Both the position numbers and the translations under genes were made by a program. Under the pieces are notes generated by a model, which searched no databases, had not been told where the DNA came from, and was given only the letters and a program-made list of their open reading frames with translations. From the NCBI GenBank assembly GCA_934097255.1, contig CAKONT010000030.1, positions 1 through 9,976 on the forward strand: 9,976 bases of DNA, written 5' to 3'. Shown here in pieces: positions 6,882 through 9,976 of this stretch; the stretch's first letter is position 1; each line of letters opens with the position of its first letter. The DNA is from an uncultured Bacilli bacterium. GTDB lineage: Bacteria > Bacillota_I > Bacilli_A > RF39 > UBA660.

Positions 6882-7155
6882 CATCTTCAATAGATAAAAC
6901 ATCGACAATATTTAATATTCTACCATTGTCCAAAAGAATATTATTACCTACTCTATTAAGTACTTTTGTCTTGTAAATATTATTTTTAGTTTTCACAACT
7001 ATATCATGACTATTACTTGTAACTGTATCGCTTTTTGAAAAATATTTACTAACCTCACTATTTCTATCTTCTTTTGAAAAAGAATAAAAAACATCTTCAT
7101 TGTTATTTATATTTTTATCTATTATAGGTTTAAATATATCAGGTAATTTTTTCAA
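6877..7155 (-). CDS. Hypothetical 92-residue protein
   Basis: Not recognised. Soluble, lysine- and asparagine-rich, with no signal peptide, membrane helix or cysteine. The N-terminal half (1-48) is polar, with IDKNINNNEDVFYSFSKED. The C-terminal half (about 49-92) reads as a run of short beta strands with a turn at VGNNI and DNGR, a pattern like a small Sm- or SH3-type barrel. I infer this from the alternating hydrophobics only. The start is TTG 7155, supported by AGGAGG 7 bases upstream and no nearer ATG. It converges on the coat-protein pair and shares its terminator, and is divergent from the SEDS gene. A spore-related role is possible by location but unproven. A TATAAT on the complement (7177-7182) is a candidate -10 without a good -35. 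Confidence 0.7.
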   Translation of the reverse strand: MKKLPDIFKPIIDKNINNNEDVFYSFSKEDRNSEVSKYFSKSDTVTSNSHDIVVKTKNNIYKTKVLNRVGNNILLDNGRILNIVDVLSIEDV

Positions 7156-7162
7156 GAAAAAG

Positions 7163-7168
7163 CCTCCT
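7163..7168 (-). promoter_or_regulatory. Ribosome binding site supporting a TTG start
   Basis: Perfect AGGAGG on the complement, 7 bases before TTG 7155. It makes the 92-residue frame very likely to be translated despite the non-ATG start. Confidence 0.8.
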
Positions 7169-7197
7169 TTTATATCATTATATTTTATGATACGACT

Positions 7198-7212
7198 TAT
7201 AATATTTTGACA
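7198..7212 (+). promoter_or_regulatory. Possible promoter elements before the SEDS gene
   Basis: TATAAT (7198-7203) could serve as a -10 with a leader of about 22 bases, but its -35 is poor. TTGACA (7207-7212) is a perfect -35 but would place its -10 over the ATG at 7232. The two elements do not form one promoter, and the true start is undecided. Confidence 0.3.
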
Positions 7213-7231
7213 TTTTTTACATAATATAAAT

Positions 7232-8314
7232 ATGAAAGAAAAAAAATTATTTGATAAAACAATTATTTATTTATTAATTATATTTATGATTATAAGTATT
7301 ATTACCCTATATAGCACGATAAAATTTTTAAATATTAATATGCAAAATATTGTTTTAAAACAATTTATTTATTACTTACTAGGGTTTTTACTTATTTTTA
7401 TAATACAAAAAATTGATAAAGAAAAAATTATCAAATATAGATATATAATATATATAGTAAACATTATTTTACTAGCTTTAGTTTTACTTATTGGAGACGA
7501 AATAAATGGTGCTAAAGCATGGATTAATGTTCCTTTTTTCGGCTCTTTTCAACCTAGTGAATTTATGAAAATTGGCCTTATTTTAGTATTAGCATTTGAA
7601 GTTAAAAATTTTAATGAAAATAAATACCAAAAAGATATAAGTCTAATAATTAAAGCAATTATTTTATTTTTAATTCCTAGTATACTTACATTTTTAGAGC
7701 CTGATACCGGTGCTATATTTGTATATTTTGTAATAACTGTTGTCGCCCTTTTTATGTCTAATATTAAAAAAAGATGGTTTGTTATTTTAGCTATAATTAT
7801 TTTTCTACTAGGAGGAAGTTTAATTTATTTATATTTTTACAGACAAAATGATTTTATAAGTATTTTTGGAAATAGTTTTTTTTATCGATTTGATAGAATT
7901 ATATTTTGGCAAAAAGAAGAAGGAATGCAACTTAAAAATTCTCTTATAGGAATAGCATCTAGTGGCATATTTGGAAAAGGAATTAATTCTATTCCAATAT
8001 ATTTTCCAGAATTACAAACTGATTTTATCTTTGCATCTTTTGTATCTTGTTTTGGTTTATTTGGGGCTTTTCTTTTAATTACAATTACTATAATTTTTGA
8101 TTTAAAAATACTTTTTCTAAATAAAAATTATGATTACAAAATAATATCTTCTTGTATTTTTAGTGTTTTTCTATACCAACAAATACAAAATATATCTATG
8201 ACAATTGGACTTTTACCTATTACAGGAATTACTCTTCCTTTAATTAGTTATGGCGGTTCTAGTTTACTTTCTTTCATGATACTAATTGGTATTTTCTTAA
8301 AACTTGCATCCTAA
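7232..8314 (+). CDS. SEDS-family peptidoglycan glycosyltransferase (FtsW/RodA/SpoVE type)
   Basis: 360-residue membrane protein with about ten hydrophobic helices. SEDS proteins polymerise lipid II into glycan strands, with a partner class B penicillin-binding protein, in elongation (RodA), division (FtsW) or spore cortex synthesis (SpoVE). Seen: N-terminal FDKTIIYLL...LYS, GAKAWINV, QPSEFMK at 107-113, the EPDTGAIF loop, FPELQTDFIFA with the presumed catalytic Asp264, and the signature TGITLPLISYGGSS ending at Ser344. After TDFIFA most members have a Glu-Glu pair before the glycine; here Ser272-Cys273 occupy it. There is no Shine-Dalgarno before ATG 7232, but the N-terminus fits the family. 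No partner penicillin-binding protein is nearby. The neighbouring coat genes make a SpoVE role worth considering, but the paralogue cannot be decided from sequence alone. Confidence 0.9.
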   Translation: MKEKKLFDKTIIYLLIIFMIISIITLYSTIKFLNINMQNIVLKQFIYYLLGFLLIFIIQKIDKEKIIKYRYIIYIVNIILLALVLLIGDEINGAKAWINVPFFGSFQPSEFMKIGLILVLAFEVKNFNENKYQKDISLIIKAIILFLIPSILTFLEPDTGAIFVYFVITVVALFMSNIKKRWFVILAIIIFLLGGSLIYLYFYRQNDFISIFGNSFFYRFDRIIFWQKEEGMQLKNSLIGIASSGIFGKGINSIPIYFPELQTDFIFASFVSCFGLFGAFLLITITIIFDLKILFLNKNYDYKIISSCIFSVFLYQQIQNISMTIGLLPITGITLPLISYGGSSLLSFMILIGIFLKLAS

Positions 8315-8323
8315 AAATAAACA

Positions 8324-8351
8324 TTGCATAATTTTTACTTAATGATATACT
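8324..8351 (+). promoter_or_regulatory. Promoter of the glycosyltransferase gene
   Basis: TTGCAT (8324-8329), a 16-base spacer and TATACT (8346-8351), about 28 bases before the ATG at 8379. This suggests transcription separate from the SEDS gene, although no terminator is visible in the 64-base gap. Confidence 0.5.
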
Positions 8352-8378
8352 TTTATTATTAGGAGAAATACAAAAAAA

Positions 8379-9548
8379 ATGAAAAAAATAAAAATTGGAT
8401 TATTTATTGATACTTACTTTCCTTTAATAGATGGAGTTATTATGGTTGTCGATAATTATGCTAAAGAGTTATCAAAATATGCAGAAGTAGTTGTTGTTGT
8501 ACCATCTATTACTAAGGATTATGACGACAAAATTCATCCGTACAAAATTATAAGAATAAAAAGTATAAAAGTACCAACAACAGAATATCATTTAGCAACA
8601 CCAATTGTTGATATTAAAGTAACAGATGAATTAAAAATGGAAAATTTTGATATAATTCATATCCACTCTCCATTTGCTATCGGACGTCTTGGAATAAAAC
8701 TTGCTAAAAAATTAAATATTCCTGTTGTTATAACATCTCATACTCAGTTCAAATATGAATTTGAAAAATATACTAAGTTTAGTCTTGCAGTTGATGTCAT
8801 GATGAAATATATTATGAACACATTTAATAAATGTAATAACTGCTTCGTAGTTAATAAAAGAATGCTTGATGTAATAAAAGAATATGGTTATAAAAATAAT
8901 TTAACTGTTATAAATAATGCAACAGATATGATGCCAGTTAAAGATAAAAATTTAAGTTGTAATATTATAAATAAAATGTACAATTTAAAAGATAATGATT
9001 TTGTTTTGCTTTTTGTTGGAAGAATTAACGCTGTAAAAAATATATTTTTTATCATCGATGTTTTTAAAATCTTAAAAAAATATAATTATAACTTTAAACT
9101 TTTATTTGTTGGTAATGGACCTGATTTAGAAAAATTAAAGGCAAAAATAAAAGAAAATAACTTAAATAATGATGTAATATTGTGTGGCGAAATAAAAAAT
9201 CGTACAATGCTTGCTAATATTTATGCAAGAAGTAATTTATTTGTTTTTCCTTCCATGTTTGATACATCATCTCTTGTTCAAATAGAGGCTGCATCACAAA
9301 AAACACCTTCTATATTAATAAAAGGATCTGTTACAGCTAATACAGTAAGTGATGATATAAATGGATTTTTAGCAGAAAATGACAAAGAATGCTTTGCAAA
9401 CAAAATAATTACTATTTATGAAAATAAAGCATTATATGAAAAAGTTTCTAATAGAGCATACAAAGATTTATACATAAATTGGAAACAAACCGCTAAAATT
9501 GTTTATAAAAATTATCTAAAAATAATTAATGAGTATAAAAAAAATTAA
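8379..9548 (+). CDS. GT-B fold family 4 glycosyltransferase, probably glycolipid or envelope glycan
   Basis: 389-residue cytoplasmic or membrane-associated retaining glycosyltransferase. The N-terminal acceptor domain starts GLFIDTYFPLIDGV, a glycine-rich opening typical of diacylglycerol glucosyltransferases and related GT4 enzymes, followed by HIHSPFAIGRLG and VITSHTQFKYEFEKY. The C-terminal nucleotide-sugar domain has LLFVGRINAVKNI, LLFVGNGPDLEKLK and VFPSMFDTSSLVQIEAA. The donor-binding motif, usually E-x7-E, is D-x7-E here (Asp295, Glu303). By family analogy it may glucosylate diacylglycerol to make membrane glycolipids or a lipoteichoic acid anchor; capsule or other glycan synthesis is an alternative. 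AGGAG lies 13 bases before ATG 8379, longer than usual, with an A-rich spacer. It has its own promoter and is followed by a terminator. Confidence 0.88.
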   Translation: MKKIKIGLFIDTYFPLIDGVIMVVDNYAKELSKYAEVVVVVPSITKDYDDKIHPYKIIRIKSIKVPTTEYHLATPIVDIKVTDELKMENFDIIHIHSPFAIGRLGIKLAKKLNIPVVITSHTQFKYEFEKYTKFSLAVDVMMKYIMNTFNKCNNCFVVNKRMLDVIKEYGYKNNLTVINNATDMMPVKDKNLSCNIINKMYNLKDNDFVLLFVGRINAVKNIFFIIDVFKILKKYNYNFKLLFVGNGPDLEKLKAKIKENNLNNDVILCGEIKNRTMLANIYARSNLFVFPSMFDTSSLVQIEAASQKTPSILIKGSVTANTVSDDINGFLAENDKECFANKIITIYENKALYEKVSNRAYKDLYINWKQTAKIVYKNYLKIINEYKKN

Positions 9549-9574
9549 CGATTTTCTAAATAAATATTTATTTT

Positions 9575-9609
9575 AAAAAAACATTTAATCTTGTAAATAA
9601 ATGTTTTTT
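9575..9609 (+). terminator. Terminator after the glycosyltransferase gene
   Basis: A 12-bp stem (9576-9587 with 9598-9609), AAAAAACATTTA against TAAATGTTTTTT, around a 10-base loop, ends in the T-run. With A on one arm and T on the other it could act in both directions. It lies about 27 bases after the stop codon. Confidence 0.75.
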
Positions 9610-9731
9610 ATTGTCTAAATGTTACCTTTTACTTAACTTTTATTGTGATTTTTTTTATTTTAAAGCACTATAATTATTTTCATCATCTAATAAGTATCCT
9701 TTACGATTTTTAAAAAAATATTGTTGAAATT

Positions 9732-9760
9732 AAAAAAAAATCAATCTTTTTAGATTGATT
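9732..9760 (-). terminator. Terminator of the tRNA transcript
   Basis: On the complement, AATCAATCT and AGATTGATT form a 9-bp stem with a 4-base loop, followed by a long T-run (nine A on the plus strand, 9732-9740). It lies about 45 bases beyond the CCA end of the tRNA-Leu. Confidence 0.88.
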
Positions 9761-9769
9761 ATCTACATT

Positions 9770-9787
9770 AAAGTTCGAAAAGTTCGA
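9770..9787. repeat. Perfect 9-bp tandem duplication
   Basis: AAAGTTCGA occurs twice with no gap (9770-9778 and 9779-9787), between the tRNA-Leu 3' end and its terminator. The second copy can also pair with the following CTTT. Confidence 0.85.
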
Positions 9788-9802
9788 GCTTTCTTATCAA
9801 TT

Positions 9803-9888
9803 TGGTGCGGGTAAGAGGACTTGAACCCCCATGGATTGCTCCGCTAGATCCTAAGTCTAGTGCGTCTACCAATTCCGCCATACCCGCA
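9803..9888 (-). tRNA. tRNA-Leu (anticodon UAG)
   Basis: 86 bases including an encoded CCA (9803-9805). On the complement the acceptor arms TGCGGGT and ACCCGCA pair perfectly. The D arm reads TGGCGGAATTGGTAGACGCA, typical of leucine tRNAs. The anticodon stem CTAGA/TCTAG encloses the loop CTTAGGA with anticodon TAG (9851-9853). A long variable arm GGA-GCAA-TCC and a T loop TTCAAGT follow. Length and the class II variable arm support Leu. The T stem contains G-T pairs but remains foldable. Confidence 0.96.
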
Positions 9889-9931
9889 TGTATCATAGAT
9901 ATTATTATTTTCATTCTATAAAATTATGAAA

Positions 9932-9976
9932 TGGTGGACCCTATAGGACTCGAACCTATGACCGCACGGTTATGAG
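9932..9976 (-). tRNA. tRNA with CAU anticodon, 3' half only (Ile2 or elongator Met)
   Basis: Cut by the right edge. The complement shows the anticodon loop from CTCATAA (CAT, 9972-9974), anticodon stem 3' arm, variable loop CGGTC, T arm ATAGG-TTCGAGT-CCTAT, acceptor 3' arm AGGGTCC, A and encoded CCA. The loop CTCATAA, the acceptor and the T arm resemble the B. subtilis lysidine-type isoleucine tRNA(CAU) more than its elongator methionine tRNA (from memory). The D arm that would decide is outside the window. It lies 43 bases upstream of tRNA-Leu in the same transcript direction. Confidence 0.9.

Noticed and set aside
9610..9731. Small gene or non-coding RNA in the gap after the glycosyltransferase
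   Set aside because: Only AT-rich sequence with a lone TATAAT-like string and no paired -35, no ribosome binding site with a frame, and no stable fold beyond the two terminators.
9803..9976. tRNA genes as an integration site for a mobile element
   Set aside because: No integrase, no repeated tRNA 3' end and no change in base composition in the window.
1..9976. CRISPR, toxin-antitoxin, defence island or insertion sequence
   Set aside because: No regularly spaced repeats, no transposase or nuclease-effector genes other than RNase Y, and no terminal inverted repeats were found.

Overview
The window is very AT-rich DNA (roughly a quarter to 30% GC) from a Gram-positive, wall-bearing, probably endospore-forming member of the Bacilli. 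The signs are AGGAGG-type ribosome binding sites, full-length RNase Y and ParC, a SEDS-family peptidoglycan polymerase, a sortase-type C-terminal signal, two CotZ/ExsY-type spore coat proteins and a KinB-like kinase. Tryptophan is TGG throughout and no conserved gene is broken by an in-frame TGA, so nothing suggests the Mollicutes code. No complete gene here ends in TGA. An uncultured gut Bacilli lineage (Erysipelotrichales/RF39-like) is my guess, not a demonstrated placement.

Left third (minus strand): the 5' two thirds of parC (topoisomerase IV subunit A) runs off the left edge. Upstream of it lies rny (RNase Y). Each has its own sigma-A-like promoter, and a terminator separates them. Upstream again are three minus-strand genes with no convincing terminator between them, read in the order: a membrane-anchored, catalytically altered PTS EIIB domain; a multi-pass KinB-like histidine kinase; and a small secreted protein with an SPETG sorting signal. 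The set ends in one clear terminator. A candidate Spo0A box lies just upstream of the kinase.

Middle (plus strand): two tandem cysteine-rich CotZ/CotY/ExsY-family spore coat proteins, 15 bases apart, share a perfect 20-bp-stem terminator with a converging 92-residue protein of unknown function. The stop codons of both converging genes lie inside the stem.

Right third: a SEDS protein (FtsW/RodA/SpoVE type) with no visible Shine-Dalgarno and a family-atypical extracellular loop, then a GT-B family 4 glycosyltransferase, probably of glycolipids or another envelope glycan. On the minus strand come a complete tRNA-Leu(UAG) with its own terminator and the 3' half of a CAU-anticodon tRNA cut by the right edge.

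Taken together, the central part looks like a sporulation and envelope neighbourhood: sensing (EIIB-like domain plus orphan kinase), coat building (CotZ-like pair) and wall/envelope synthesis (SEDS, glycosyltransferase), flanked by housekeeping genes. No stretch longer than 300 bases lacks a gene. The longest gap is 9549-9802, which holds two terminators and a 9-bp tandem duplication. I saw no mobile element, CRISPR array or integrase.
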